The notes beneath the pieces are model-generated. The model was not told where the DNA came from and made no database searches. It worked only from the letters and a program-made list of their open reading frames with translations. From positions 1 to 62,861 of the forward strand of contig CAYPNF010000049.1 in assembly GCA_964411985.1 (NCBI GenBank): 62,861 nucleotides of DNA. The letters run 5' to 3'. This DNA is from CAYPNF01 sp964411985 (GTDB lineage Bacteria > Verrucomicrobiota > Verrucomicrobiia > Limisphaerales > J093). The position numbers were made by a program, and so were the translations under genes. Positions 34,743 to 43,945 of this stretch are shown here, one piece after another; within the stretch, counting starts at the first letter, position 1; every line of letters starts with the position of its first letter.

Positions 34743-35618
34743 CTACAGCAGTTCGACGGGGTTCTCCAGAGTGCCAATCCCTGAGATGGTGATGCGAACG
34801 GTTTCCCCTCCGCGCAGGGTGAATCCGTCGGGTGGAACGATGCCTGTCCCCGTCAACAATACCGCGCCATGGGGGAAGGACTGGCAACGAAACAGATGTT
34901 CCGCCAAGTCCGAAAAAGTCCGCTTCAAACGGCCCACTTCGGTGCGCCCGCTGAACAACTCCTGGTGCGCCTGCAGAATCCGAAGTTCAATCGTCCAGGA
35001 GCGCACCTCCTCTTCTGCGCTGCCCACGACAATCCAGGGCCCCAAGGCGCAGGAGCCCCGGTAGATCTTGGCCTGGGGCAGATACAGAAGGTTCTCCCCT
35101 TCGATGTCCCGGGCGCTCATGTCGTTGCCAATCGTGCAACCAACGACCTCTCCGCGAGAGTTGAGGACCAGGGCCAGTTCGGGCTCGGGCACCGTCCACC
35201 GTGAATCGCGGCGTACCCCTACGGGCTCTCCTGGGCCACGCACCTTCTCGCCCAGGGATTTGAAGAAAAGCTCCGGCCGGGCCGCGTCATACACGCGGTC
35301 GTAGGCAGTCGCACTGAACTCGGATTCCTCCATGCGCGCAGCCTTGCTTCGCTGGTAGGTCACTCCTGCGGCCCATACTTCCTGTCGCTCGACCGGGGCG
35401 AGCAGCCGCAGGTGGGCGACTTGCAGCCGCGGGGCCGCGGAAAGCGCGACGGCCTGCAACCTTTCCTTCAAGTCCTCGTACTCCAAGGCCTCGGTCAAGG
35501 AGGGCCATCCCAGCGCGCTCAGGTCGATGCACTCCTCATCGCTAAGGACAAGCCCGAGGCGAGGTTGCACGTCCGGTGTGCCATCAGGTCGGGAATGGAG
35601 AAACCGGCAGAGCTTCAT
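34743..35618 (-). CDS. FAH-family dehydratase, 2-keto-3-deoxy-pentonate dehydratase-like
   Basis: A 291-residue protein of the fumarylacetoacetate-hydrolase superfamily, COG3970-like. Metal-binding acidic residues lie in VPEPELALVLNSRGEVVG, and GNDMSARDIEGENLLYLP with QAKIYRGSCALGPW is highly characteristic of the 2-dehydro-3-deoxy-D-arabinonate dehydratase branch. That enzyme turns 2-keto-3-deoxy-pentonate into alpha-ketoglutarate semialdehyde. The start overlaps the stop of the upstream aldehyde dehydrogenase (ATGA at 35615-35618), and the pair fits the end of oxidative (Weimberg-type) pentose catabolism. Substrate is inferred from neighbours and motif resemblance. Confidence 0.82.
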   Translation of the reverse strand: MKLCRFLHSRPDGTPDVQPRLGLVLSDEECIDLSALGWPSLTEALEYEDLKERLQAVALSAAPRLQVAHLRLLAPVERQEVWAAGVTYQRSKAARMEESEFSATAYDRVYDAARPELFFKSLGEKVRGPGEPVGVRRDSRWTVPEPELALVLNSRGEVVGCTIGNDMSARDIEGENLLYLPQAKIYRGSCALGPWIVVGSAEEEVRSWTIELRILQAHQELFSGRTEVGRLKRTFSDLAEHLFRCQSFPHGAVLLTGTGIVPPDGFTLRGGETVRITISGIGTLENPVELL

Positions 35619-37072
35619 ACGGAGTAGTCGAGGTAGATCGTCTTGGTCCGGCTGTAAAACTCGAGCGCACCCGCCCCTTGTTCCCGGAAGGTATCCGTGC
35701 TCGATCGCTTGACGCCGCCAAACGGTGCCTGCAGGGCGAGCCCAGTGCTAATCTGGTTGACCTTCACAACCCCAGCCTCGATGCGGTCCGCGTAGAGCAT
35801 CGCTTTCTTCAGGTCGCGCGTGACGATGGAGGCGGAGAGCCCCACTTCGACCCCATTGGCCACGGCCAGAGCGTGTTCAAAATCATTCACCGGCATGATG
35901 GCCAGGACCGGTCCGAAGATCTCCTCGCTAGCCACCCCCATCTTCGGGCTGACCCCGCCCAAAACGGTGGGTTCCATGAAGAAACCGTGGGCCAGGTCGC
36001 CTTCCATGATACGCTGGCCTCCCGCCAGGAGCTGAGCGCCCTCGCGTAAGGCCTGGCTGACGGCGGCCAGGTTGCTATCGAGCTGGGCCTGGTTGATGGC
36101 TGGACCCATGTCCACCCCCGCGGACAGGCCGTTGCCGGTCTTGAGGGTCTTGGCGCGGGCGACCAGTTTTTGAGTGAACTCCTCGAGCACACAACTCTCC
36201 ACCAGCACGCGGCTCGTCGCGGTGCAGGCCTGACCGGTCAGGCCAAATCCGGCCCGCACCACCAGGGAGACCGCCAGATCCAGGTCGGCATCGCCCAAAA
36301 CAATCGTGGGATTCTTGCCCCCCATTTCCATCTGCGCCCGGGCCATCCGTTGCGCCAACTGGAGGTAGATCTGCTTCCCGGCGCCGTGCGATCCGGTGAA
36401 GGAGAGGGCCACGACCAACGGGTTGGTTGCCAGCTCGCCACCCACGGCCCGCCCCTCGCCGTTCACCACGTTGAGGACCCCTTTGGGCAGACCCGCTTCT
36501 TGCAGCGCGCGAGCGAGTTCCAGGGTCAGACCGGGGGCCGGACTGGCAGGCTTGATTACGACCGCGTTCCCAGCCAGCAAGGCCGGCGCCATCTTCCACG
36601 CCGGGATGGCGACGGGGAAATTCCAAGGCGTGATCATTCCCACCACCCCCAACGGTTGTCGCACCGTGTAGAGTAGGTTATTCGGAAGATCGTGCGGCAG
36701 GGTCTGCCCGCCAACGGTGTAGCTCAAACCGCCGAAGAACCGGAAAATATCGATGGCGCGCTGCACCTCGCCCGTGCTCTCTGCCAGGGTCTTGCCTTCC
36801 TCGCGCGTCAAAAGGTCCGCGAGTTCACCCTTGCGCGATTCAAGGACTTGGGAAGCCTTGCTCAGCACACGCCCTCTCGCCACGGGGGTGAGGGCCGCCC
36901 ACTGAGGAAACGCGGATCGCCCCGCCTCAATGGCCTGTCGCGCGTCTTCGGCATCGCTCGCCGGGTATTGGGCCACCACCTCCCGTGCGTCCGCAGGATT
37001 GCGGGTTTGCACGGTCTTTCCCGATTTGGCTCCCACCCAATCGCCACCGATATAGTTCGTGAAGGTCTTCAT
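35615..37072 (-). CDS. Aldehyde dehydrogenase, alpha-ketoglutarate-semialdehyde dehydrogenase-like
   Basis: 485 residues from MKTFTNYIGGDWVG at 37072; the frame runs open upstream to 37393 but the added sequence lacks family similarity. Catalytic features: PWNFPVAIPAWKMAPAL (oxyanion Asn), ELATNPLVVALSFTGSHGAG (cofactor loop), QMEMGGKNPTIV (general-base Glu) and GLTGQACTATSRV (nucleophile Cys). Normal length for NAD(P)-dependent ALDHs. It is translationally coupled to the downstream FAH-family dehydratase, whose expected product, alpha-ketoglutarate semialdehyde, would be its substrate, feeding the TCA cycle. No sugar dehydrogenase or sugar-acid dehydratase for the upstream steps is in this window. 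Confidence 0.88.
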   Translation of the reverse strand: MKTFTNYIGGDWVGAKSGKTVQTRNPADAREVVAQYPASDAEDARQAIEAGRSAFPQWAALTPVARGRVLSKASQVLESRKGELADLLTREEGKTLAESTGEVQRAIDIFRFFGGLSYTVGGQTLPHDLPNNLLYTVRQPLGVVGMITPWNFPVAIPAWKMAPALLAGNAVVIKPASPAPGLTLELARALQEAGLPKGVLNVVNGEGRAVGGELATNPLVVALSFTGSHGAGKQIYLQLAQRMARAQMEMGGKNPTIVLGDADLDLAVSLVVRAGFGLTGQACTATSRVLVESCVLEEFTQKLVARAKTLKTGNGLSAGVDMGPAINQAQLDSNLAAVSQALREGAQLLAGGQRIMEGDLAHGFFMEPTVLGGVSPKMGVASEEIFGPVLAIMPVNDFEHALAVANGVEVGLSASIVTRDLKKAMLYADRIEAGVVKVNQISTGLALQAPFGGVKRSSTDTFREQGAGALEFYSRTKTIYLDYSV

Positions 37073-37599
37073 CCTGGTCCTGGTCAGCTCCTGACCGAAT
37101 GTGCCGGTACTCCGGCCGTGGTCTGCATCACGCACACCTCGAAAGCACTCATCAGGCAGGCTCATCAATACGAGGGAACCCTCCTGTGGGTCAAGCGGAT
37201 AGGAATAGGCTCTTTGGGTTGGAAGCACGATGGGCATCCCATCCTCTTCACGGCAGGGACATCCTTTCCAAACCCATGGGAGCCAAGCTTCCCCCAACAA
37301 AGAAGGAAGCCGAGGCTGTGTACCTCGGCTCCACCTGTGTGCTCCAACTGTCACGCAATACAGTGCCGTTGGGTAGTCACTCCACAACCGCACTCACCTA
37401 CACATGCGCAAGCCACCCGCAGAGTCCGCATCTTTTCGCAAAGAAAACAGACTCCTTCAGCTACTACGGTTATCTGGCCCTGACCATGGGGTGTTTACCC
37501 CATAAGCCCCAGAACCTTGTGTGCGACATGCCGCAGCAGGCTCAAATCTCAAGTTGCTCGCCGGCGGTGCCCTGAGCTATAGTTTCTGTGCGCTCGCCC
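37073..37599. other. Divergent 527-bp intergenic region with two strong hairpins
   Basis: Lies between the divergent aldehyde dehydrogenase and Sel1 genes, so it should hold both promoters. AGCCGAGG (37308-37315)/CCTCGGCT (37323-37330) is an 8-bp stem with a 7-nt loop. ATGGGGT (37486-37492)/ACCCCAT (37497-37503) is a 7-bp stem with a GTTT loop. Either may be an operator or a leader structure. No gene is supported. Confidence 0.4.
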
Positions 37600-38736
37600 A
37601 TGAAACCTCGACTAGCTTTGCGAACAAAACCAGCGGTCTTTGCGCTACTGACCACGTTTCTTTGTCTCGGCTGGTGTCCTCTGGCACTCCCTGAGAAAGT
37701 GAATGCCGGCACGGAATTCGAGGAAACCAGGTCGAAAGCGGAAACCGGCGATGCTGCCGCGCAAAACGACCTCGGCGTCCACTACCAAACTGACGGCAAA
37801 AACCCGGTGGAGGCGGCAAAGTGGTATCGAAAGGCCGCCGACAAGGGAAACGCAGACGCTCGTTTTAACCTGGGACTCTGCTATGCGAACGGTATCGGTG
37901 TAGACAGGGATCCCGCCGAAGCCCTAAAGCTCTACACTGAGGCGGCGAACCAGGGACATGCAAAATCCCAATACAACCTAGGGATATGCTTTGAAGTGGG
38001 CCTAGGGGTGGCTCGGGACTGGAACGAGGCCGCTTCGTGGTATCGGAAAGCGGCGATTCAGGGCATTCCTCAGGCCAAAAACAACTTGGCAACCTGCTAC
38101 CTAAACGGAATGGGAGTGACCAAAGACCTGGTGCAAGCAGCGAAATGGTATCGCGAGGCTGCTGAGCAAGGAGTGTCTGAGTCACAGTACAACCTAGGCG
38201 ACTGTTATATGAAGGGGGAAGGGGTTCCGAAAGACGAGCGCGAAGCGGTACGCTGGTTTCGCATGGCCGCAGAGCGAGGTGTTGCAGGGGCGCAAAACTA
38301 CTTGGGTGTCTGCTACAAACGAGGCGCAGGCGTGACGAAAGATTTGGCTGAGGCGGCGAAATGGTATCGAAAAGCTGCCGAACAAGGAAATGCGGTAGCC
38401 CAGAGCAACCTTGGTTTCTGTTACCGGGAAGGGGTCGGCGTAGCCAAAGACTCGGCCGAATGCCTGAAATGGTATCAAAAGGCGGCAGAGCAGGAGCACG
38501 CGAGCGCCCAATACACTCTGGGAAGTTTGTATTTGGCAGGAGAGGGCACGCCCCAGGATTACGTGCAGGCCTACAAATGGTTCACCCTTGCGGCGGCCAG
38601 TGGTAACGAGAATGCAAGGAGCGCCAAAGCGACTTTGGCCGCTTCAATGACTCCGGAGCAACGAGCGGAAGGCTCGCGGTTGGCACGTGAATTCAAGCCA
38701 ATCACAAGAGCCGCAACGGAGAATCCTGGATCATGA
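37600..38736 (+). CDS. Secreted Sel1-repeat (TPR-like) protein
   Basis: 378 residues from MKPRLALRTKPAVFALL, with a signal peptide to about residue 30. Eight Sel1-like repeats of 36 residues follow (consensus AxxNLGxCYxxGxGVxKDxxEAxKWYRKAAEQG), covering about 45-340, then a short charged tail. Sel1 arrays form alpha-solenoids that hold protein complexes together, often at the cell envelope. The stop overlaps the next start (ATGA at 38733-38736), so it probably works with that coiled-coil membrane protein. Confidence 0.88.
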   Translation: MKPRLALRTKPAVFALLTTFLCLGWCPLALPEKVNAGTEFEETRSKAETGDAAAQNDLGVHYQTDGKNPVEAAKWYRKAADKGNADARFNLGLCYANGIGVDRDPAEALKLYTEAANQGHAKSQYNLGICFEVGLGVARDWNEAASWYRKAAIQGIPQAKNNLATCYLNGMGVTKDLVQAAKWYREAAEQGVSESQYNLGDCYMKGEGVPKDEREAVRWFRMAAERGVAGAQNYLGVCYKRGAGVTKDLAEAAKWYRKAAEQGNAVAQSNLGFCYREGVGVAKDSAECLKWYQKAAEQEHASAQYTLGSLYLAGEGTPQDYVQAYKWFTLAAASGNENARSAKATLAASMTPEQRAEGSRLAREFKPITRAATENPGS

Positions 38737-39371
38737 TCATGTCAAGAACCGGTAATATCTGCATAGCTGTCAACGTCGGCATTCTCATCTTCGCTGGCGC
38801 AGCCGTTTGGAAATCCCAATCCGCCCTAAGAACCACACAGGCCGAAATCGCGCAACTCGAGGCGGAACTTCGGGACCTGGGTGCCTCTTCCGGCGTAAGC
38901 AAGCGACCAAGCACTCCTCCCCCGCCGGATGCGCCTCGAACGCCGACCTCTCCAGCCACCGAGCAGTCCGGTGAACTCCTCAGGCGCTTGAGCGAGCTGA
39001 CTCAAATGCAAGCAAACACTCTGGCGTTGGTGCAAACACTGGTGGACAAGAACGTAGAGGCCGAATCACCCGAACAGAAGTCCAAACAACAGGCTGCTGC
39101 CCTGTCGAAAACGGAAACGTTGTTGACCGATCAACTACAGGCACTCACGAACGCCAAGCGGCGGATGGAAGAGCAATTGAGTCTGTTGCAGGTTCCCGAC
39201 GATGTCGTTGGGTTGAACCCGGACACGGGACTCGCCGTGCCGTCTCTGAAGGAGTATTATCCCTATCTAGAAGCCAAGCGCGATACGATCGATGCAGAAC
39301 GTGCGGTAGAATCGCTGCAGCGCAGGTTACGCCAGATGCGGATTGATGCTGCCACTCCCACTCCTCAGTAA
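38733..39371 (+). CDS. Membrane-anchored coiled-coil protein, function unknown
   Basis: A 212-residue protein with an N-terminal TM helix (ICIAVNVGILIFAGAAVW, about 9-26). Then come a coiled coil (LRTTQAEIAQLEAELRDLGA), a Pro-rich linker (PSTPPPPDAPRTPTSPA), a second helical/coiled-coil region (about 75-150) and a short tail. A single anchor with helical periplasmic rods suggests a scaffold. It is translationally coupled to the Sel1-repeat gene. No family is recognised. Confidence 0.65.
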   Translation: MIMSRTGNICIAVNVGILIFAGAAVWKSQSALRTTQAEIAQLEAELRDLGASSGVSKRPSTPPPPDAPRTPTSPATEQSGELLRRLSELTQMQANTLALVQTLVDKNVEAESPEQKSKQQAAALSKTETLLTDQLQALTNAKRRMEEQLSLLQVPDDVVGLNPDTGLAVPSLKEYYPYLEAKRDTIDAERAVESLQRRLRQMRIDAATPTPQ

Positions 39372-39687
39372 AGCCCCACATGAGCGCAGCGTCGACGGCG
39401 CTCTTCCTCAACCCGCCAGGACGTGACGGAGCGGTTCCGAAGGCGGCGTGGTGCTTCGCTTCCCGCCGCAGTCCATGACGGCTTCCGCAGTCTGGACACC
39501 TTCGGGCATCGGTGGGAGGCATCCTTGCGAGGCCTCGTGTTTCCAGAAACCATCCAATGGCGATTGGGAAAGTGAGGAAATTCCTTACTTCCCGATTGGA
39601 CCCAGTTCCTGTAGCGTCCCGGCATGAGTTCCCGCGTAATGACCGTTCTTGCATGTCCGTTGACATCAAAATGGAAGGGCAGGAACC
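39372..39687. other. Gene-free 316-bp stretch with palindromes
   Basis: GAGCGC (39382-39387)/GCGCTC (39398-39403) is a 6-bp stem just after the preceding stop and may end that transcript. Around 39555-39600 an imperfect hairpin pairs GGGAAAGTGAGG with CCTTACTTCCC. A diverged dispersed palindrome may lie at 39445-39520. No intact gene is seen. Confidence 0.35.
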
Positions 39688-41115
39688 ATGAGTGAAAAAG
39701 TAAACCGGCGGGATTTCGTGAGCGCCACTGGCTCAGTCCTGGGGTTAGGGCTAGGATTGGGCATGACAGGCCAGGCGGCGTTGCCCAGCAGTCCGGCCAA
39801 CCCAGTTGGGACCCTCAGCTTGAAGGAGAGCATCCGGGCCCTCGTCGACAAGACCCCCATGGTCGACACCCATGAACACCTTCCGCCCGAGGCAGACCGC
39901 GTAGCCGACCTGAAAAAGGACAACGCGATGCCGGCCGATTTCGGAATGCTCATGAGTCACTACACCGACGCGGACCTGCAAGTCGCCGGGATGTCGGGGG
40001 AGGACTACCAGAAGCTGGTTTCCCGGGGGCTGACGCCCAGGGAAAAATGGAAGCTGGTTGCGCCGTACTACGAACGTTGCCGCCACACCGGCTACCAACT
40101 CTGCGTGCGCGAGGCCGTTCGAGCGCTCTACGGAGAGGATGATCTTCGCGAAGACAACTGTGAAAGCCTTAGTCAGCGCCTCCAGGACGGTGTCCAGCCA
40201 GGCTTCTACCGGCGTATCCTCCGCGACGTGGCCAACATCGAACATGCGCAAGTCAACTGTCTCAAAAGCCCGGTCTTCCGCCAAAGCGAACGCGCAACCG
40301 ACCTCCTGAGCTTTGACCTATGGACCGTCGGCATTGGTAGCGGTGTGAACCGGGGAACCTTGAACCAATGTGCCGGAACCGAGGTAACCACCCTCAAGCA
40401 AGCCCACGAGACCATCGATCGGGCGTTCGAGAAGTTCGGTCCGAAAGCCATCGCCGTGAAAGACCAGAGCGCCTACTGGCGGAGGCTGGATTTCGAGGAC
40501 GTGAGCGACGAAGCAGCCGCACCCCTCTTTCTCCGTTTTGCCAAGGAAGACCCGTCTCTCACGCCAGCCGAAAGAAAGGCGCTCCAAGACAACCTTTTCC
40601 GCCGTTGCCTGCGTCGGGCCACCGAGCAGAAACTTCCTGTCAAACTGCACACGGGCTACGCGGCGGGACACAGCAGCATGGACCTGGCGCGCTTGCGCGA
40701 GAACCTGGTCGACGTGACACGGCTGGCCAGAGACTTTCCCAAGACCACCTTCGTGCTCATGCACATCGCCTACCCTTACCAGAACGAACTGATTGCGTTG
40801 TGCAAGCAGTATCCGCGGGTCTATGCCGACATGTGCTGGGCTTGGATCATCGACCCGGCATCCGCAGTCCGCTTCCTGAAGGAATTCCTCATGGCGGTGC
40901 CGGCGTGCAAACTCTTCCCTTTTGGCGGGGACTTCATTCCCGTGGAACTCGTGCCGGGCCATGCCAGGGTCGCGCGGCGTGGAATCAGCCTGGCGTTAAC
41001 CCAGTTGGTAGAGGACGGTTGGCTCGCTGAATCGGATTTGCCGGCTCTGGTGGAACGTCTCATGCGAGGAAATGCCCACGAAACCTACGATCTGAAACGC
41101 GTCTTGCGCGCCTGA
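39688..41115 (+). CDS. Tat-exported amidohydrolase-family protein
   Basis: A 475-residue protein with a twin-arginine signal (VNRRDFVSATGSVLGLGLG). The metal-dependent hydrolase fold is shown by PMVDTHEHLPPE (HxH ligands) near residue 57, LPVKLHTGYAAGH (third His), FVLMHIAYPY (fourth His) and FPFGGDFIPVEL (Asp) towards the C-terminus. This order is that of the uronate-isomerase/amidohydrolase-2 type barrels that act on sugar acids or lactones. The substrate is unknown. A beta-helix protein is encoded 48 bp downstream on the same strand. Confidence 0.82.
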   Translation: MSEKVNRRDFVSATGSVLGLGLGLGMTGQAALPSSPANPVGTLSLKESIRALVDKTPMVDTHEHLPPEADRVADLKKDNAMPADFGMLMSHYTDADLQVAGMSGEDYQKLVSRGLTPREKWKLVAPYYERCRHTGYQLCVREAVRALYGEDDLREDNCESLSQRLQDGVQPGFYRRILRDVANIEHAQVNCLKSPVFRQSERATDLLSFDLWTVGIGSGVNRGTLNQCAGTEVTTLKQAHETIDRAFEKFGPKAIAVKDQSAYWRRLDFEDVSDEAAAPLFLRFAKEDPSLTPAERKALQDNLFRRCLRRATEQKLPVKLHTGYAAGHSSMDLARLRENLVDVTRLARDFPKTTFVLMHIAYPYQNELIALCKQYPRVYADMCWAWIIDPASAVRFLKEFLMAVPACKLFPFGGDFIPVELVPGHARVARRGISLALTQLVEDGWLAESDLPALVERLMRGNAHETYDLKRVLRA

Positions 41116-41163
41116 GCAACATTCAACAATCTCTCACCGAAACATCCTTACGGCCCAAGCCCC

Positions 41164-42441
41164 ATGAGAACTCCGATCTTCGTCTCTTTGCTGACAAGCC
41201 TGCTGGCGAGCGAGACTGTCCTCGCCGACCAAGCGGGACGTCGATATGCCGAAAACGACCTGCACGCCCGACCTTCCATACGCGTCACGGTGGGGATTCG
41301 GGATGCGGACGTGACTGGCGGAGACAACCGGGCCCTGCAGGCGGCGGTCGATTACGTTGCGGGGCTGGGTGGGGGAACGGTCGAGATTGGCCCGGGCGAA
41401 TACCTCATGCGGGATTCCCTTCACCTGCGCAGCCGGGTCACGGTGCGAGGCGCGGGAGAAAAGACCGTGCTCAAGAAAGACCAGGAGCATCGCTCGGCCC
41501 TGGTCGCGGATGGGGACTTCGGCGAAGCTGCGATCATCGTGGCGGATTCCGCCGGCTTTGAGGTTGGGCGCGGAGTCTATGTAGCATCCAAGACCCAGCG
41601 TAACTTCCACGGCGTTTGCGCCACCCTGCTCAACAATCGTAGTAATTATTTCACGCTCAGCCGATCCATGAATGCTGACATCATGGTGAGGGACGGCGGT
41701 TTCGCATCCACCACCTTCCCGGTAATCAGTGGCTATAACCTGGAAGACGCCCGGGTGGAAAACCTGGCTGTCGATGGCAACCGCGCCCAAAACCCGACCC
41801 AGGTGGACGGCTGCCGGACGGCGGGGATCTTCCTGTATCGCGGAGACAACTGCGTGATCAGCAACTGTGTCGTCCGCGACTATAACGGCGACGGCATCAG
41901 CTTCCAGCAATCCAACGACGTGAAGGTGGAGAAGTGCGTGGTGGAGCGTTGTGCAGGTTTCGGTCTTCACCCCGGCAGCGGTTCGCAACGGCCCTCGGTC
42001 AAAGGCTGCCGAGCGACGGAAAACGGGGACGACGGCTTTTTCTTCTGCTGGCGCGTACGCGGCGGGGTGGCGGAAGATAACTGGCTCGAGAACAATGGCG
42101 GACATGGCATGTCGATCGGGCACAAGGACAGCGACAACTTCGTCCGACGCAACACCATCATTGGGAACAAGCGTGGCGGTGTCCTTTGGCGGGCCGAGGA
42201 TGAACCCATGGCGGCACACCGCACCACGTTCGAAAACAACATCATTCGAGACAACGAGGGATGGGGGATATTCGTGGATGGTGCCACCCAGGGCACGATC
42301 CTCAGGGGCAACACCATTGAGGACACCGGCAAAGGTCGTCAGAAGACGGGTGTCCGCGTCGGCAAGAACGCTGGGACGGTGGTGCTGGAGGGGAACACAA
42401 TCAAAGCGGAAACCAAGGTCGTTGAGGAGCGGAGCAAATAG
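41164..42441 (+). CDS. Secreted right-handed parallel beta-helix protein (pectate-lyase-like)
   Basis: A 425-residue protein with a signal peptide (IFVSLLTSLLASETVLA). It opens with DNRALQAAVDYVAGLGGGTV, the capping motif of pectin-lyase-fold proteins, followed by stacked rungs such as NCVISNCVVRDYNGDGISFQ and ENNIIRDNEGWGIFVDG. Such proteins bind or cleave uronic-acid-rich polysaccharides, but a catalytic triad is not evident by eye. It is probably co-transcribed with the amidohydrolase upstream. Confidence 0.82.
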   Translation: MRTPIFVSLLTSLLASETVLADQAGRRYAENDLHARPSIRVTVGIRDADVTGGDNRALQAAVDYVAGLGGGTVEIGPGEYLMRDSLHLRSRVTVRGAGEKTVLKKDQEHRSALVADGDFGEAAIIVADSAGFEVGRGVYVASKTQRNFHGVCATLLNNRSNYFTLSRSMNADIMVRDGGFASTTFPVISGYNLEDARVENLAVDGNRAQNPTQVDGCRTAGIFLYRGDNCVISNCVVRDYNGDGISFQQSNDVKVEKCVVERCAGFGLHPGSGSQRPSVKGCRATENGDDGFFFCWRVRGGVAEDNWLENNGGHGMSIGHKDSDNFVRRNTIIGNKRGGVLWRAEDEPMAAHRTTFENNIIRDNEGWGIFVDGATQGTILRGNTIEDTGKGRQKTGVRVGKNAGTVVLEGNTIKAETKVVEERSK

Positions 42442-42533
42442 CCTCACGAACGGCTGTAACCTGCCCTGACCCCGCGGTGTCATAAGCTCGAACTGTACCC
42501 ATTCGCCATCATCAAACAAACACTCTTGCTCCT

Positions 42534-43241
42534 ATGCAACGGAACCTGATCTTCTGTCTCGCCACTCTTCTCGCCACTTCATTGGTCGCAGCCGACAAAA
42601 CTCCCAAGGATGAGGTCCTGGGCGCAGCCAAGGCCCTTGATGAAAAGCCCAACTACGCTTGGAAAACGGTGGTCGTGGTGCCGGAGGACGCGCGATGGAA
42701 GCCGGGCCCCACGGAAGGTAAGACCGAGAAGGACGGTTTTACCCACGTCACCATGACCTTCATGGAGAATAAGTTGCAGGGGGTCATCAAAGGAGATAAG
42801 GGTGCCGCTCTCAACCAGGAGGGAGTCTGGAAGTCCCTTGAAGAAATGGATCAGGAGGAAGGACCAGGCCGATTCCTGGGTATGATGGTGCGCAACATCA
42901 AGACCCCGGGTAAGCAGGCATCGCAGTTGGCGAATTTCGCCAAAGAACTGAAGCTCGAGGGTGATGCCTACACGAGCGTGCTCACCGAGGAAGGGGCGAA
43001 AGAGCTGCTTTCGTTCCGTCCGCGCGGGGGCACCGAAGGGCCGAAGATCACCGATGCTTCCGGCTCGGTGAAATTCTGGATCAAGGAGGGTGCGCTGACC
43101 AAATACGAGTTCAAGCTGAAGGGGACCATGTCCTTCAACGGTAATGAGGTTCCCAACGACCGCACCACCACGGTGGAAGTGAAAGACGTCGGAACCACCA
43201 AGCTCGAGGTCCCGGAGGAAGCGAAGAAGAAAGCGACTTGA
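42534..43241 (+). CDS. Secreted protein of unknown function
   Basis: A 235-residue protein with a signal peptide (RNLIFCLATLLATSLVAAD), then a mixed alpha/beta domain with no recognised family. Segments such as FTHVTMTFMENKLQGVIKGD and GSVKFWIKEGALTKYEFKLK look like strands of a lipoprotein-type beta-sandwich that might bind a ligand. It is charged and Lys/Glu-rich at the C-terminus. A 48-codon ORF starts 4 bp after its stop. Confidence 0.65.
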   Translation: MQRNLIFCLATLLATSLVAADKTPKDEVLGAAKALDEKPNYAWKTVVVVPEDARWKPGPTEGKTEKDGFTHVTMTFMENKLQGVIKGDKGAALNQEGVWKSLEEMDQEEGPGRFLGMMVRNIKTPGKQASQLANFAKELKLEGDAYTSVLTEEGAKELLSFRPRGGTEGPKITDASGSVKFWIKEGALTKYEFKLKGTMSFNGNEVPNDRTTTVEVKDVGTTKLEVPEEAKKKAT

Positions 43242-43245
43242 GGGT

Positions 43246-43392
43246 ATGAAGCTCGACCGGAAGCTCGCGATCCTGGAAGGGATAAGCAGGGGAGAACGCG
43301 CTCTGCAGGACGGAAAGGTGCTTACCCACGCCGAAGCAAAGAAGCGTCTGGCTAAATGGCTCTTGATCCAGCGGGATGACGAGGCGACTTAG
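43246..43392 (+). CDS. 48-residue antitoxin-like small protein
   Basis: The frame starts ATGAAGCTCGACCGG, 4 bp after the preceding stop. The peptide (LAILEGISRGERALQDGKVL, then THAEAKKRLAKWL) closely resembles the C-terminal toxin-binding part of RelB/ParD-like antitoxins (GI..G..dv..GrvlsHee..k.l.kWl). It lacks the N-terminal DNA-binding part, and no toxin gene is adjacent. It may be a remnant fused by deletion to this locus or a small translationally coupled protein. Assignment from motif similarity only. Confidence 0.5.
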   Translation: MKLDRKLAILEGISRGERALQDGKVLTHAEAKKRLAKWLLIQRDDEAT

Positions 43393-43945
43393 ATGCAAAT
43401 CAACCGCCGTTGGCGGTGGGCGGAGGGAACTAACTGCCGCCGTTTAACCGAGCCGTTATAGCATTTTTCAGGCATCTTCCGGATCATTCATTACCAGTCA
43501 CTTCCACGGGAGTTACTTGGAAGACAAGTGGGTTCTGACATGATGAACAGGATTCGCAGGATGGGATTCTATTACATTCAGCATCGTTTGCCTTTCATCC
43601 TGTGCATCCTGCTCATCCTGTCTCCGTTCCCTTCCTTGTAGCCACCCGTGGTCAATAGGGTCGGAGAGGAAGGTCTTCTCTTCCTGCCTGCTTCCTCTTC
43701 TTCATGGTTGAGCCTCCACAAAACCAGGTCATCCGCAGATTGCAGATTACACACAGGTTTTCTGAGATGTCGGGAGTGAGGTTCACCCTCAAGCAGGATG
43801 CCACCGCTCGGGAGGAGGTTCTGGTCCCTTCCTCGCAGCCGGGGCTGGGTGAGCCATCGCTCCCGGATCGGTCCGTCTCCATCCGCACAACGCTCTTACC
43901 ACTTGAATCCAACGGTGTGTGGGGAATACTCTTGGTGCGAACAAG
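43393..43945. other. 553-bp intergenic region upstream of the sigma factor operon
   Basis: Contains a small hairpin ACCGCC/GGCGGT (43403-43417) just after the preceding ORF, the palindromic repeat at 43537-43622, and about 300 bp that should hold the promoter of the sigma operon. I see no supported gene. Confidence 0.4.
43537..43622. repeat. AGGAT-type palindromic dispersed repeat, copy B
   Basis: A left arm (GACATGATGAACAGGATTCG, then CAGGATGGGA) faces a right arm (TTTCATCCTGTGCATCCTGC, then TCATCCTGTC). Imperfect pairing extends over about 30 bp with a loop of about 25 nt. It is the same family as the copy at 15933-16025, and again lies between genes, upstream of a sigma factor. Confidence 0.7.

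Noticed and set aside
36692..37483. Plus-strand frame of 263 codons
   Set aside because: Mostly antisense to the aldehyde dehydrogenase and its leader, with no domain signal.
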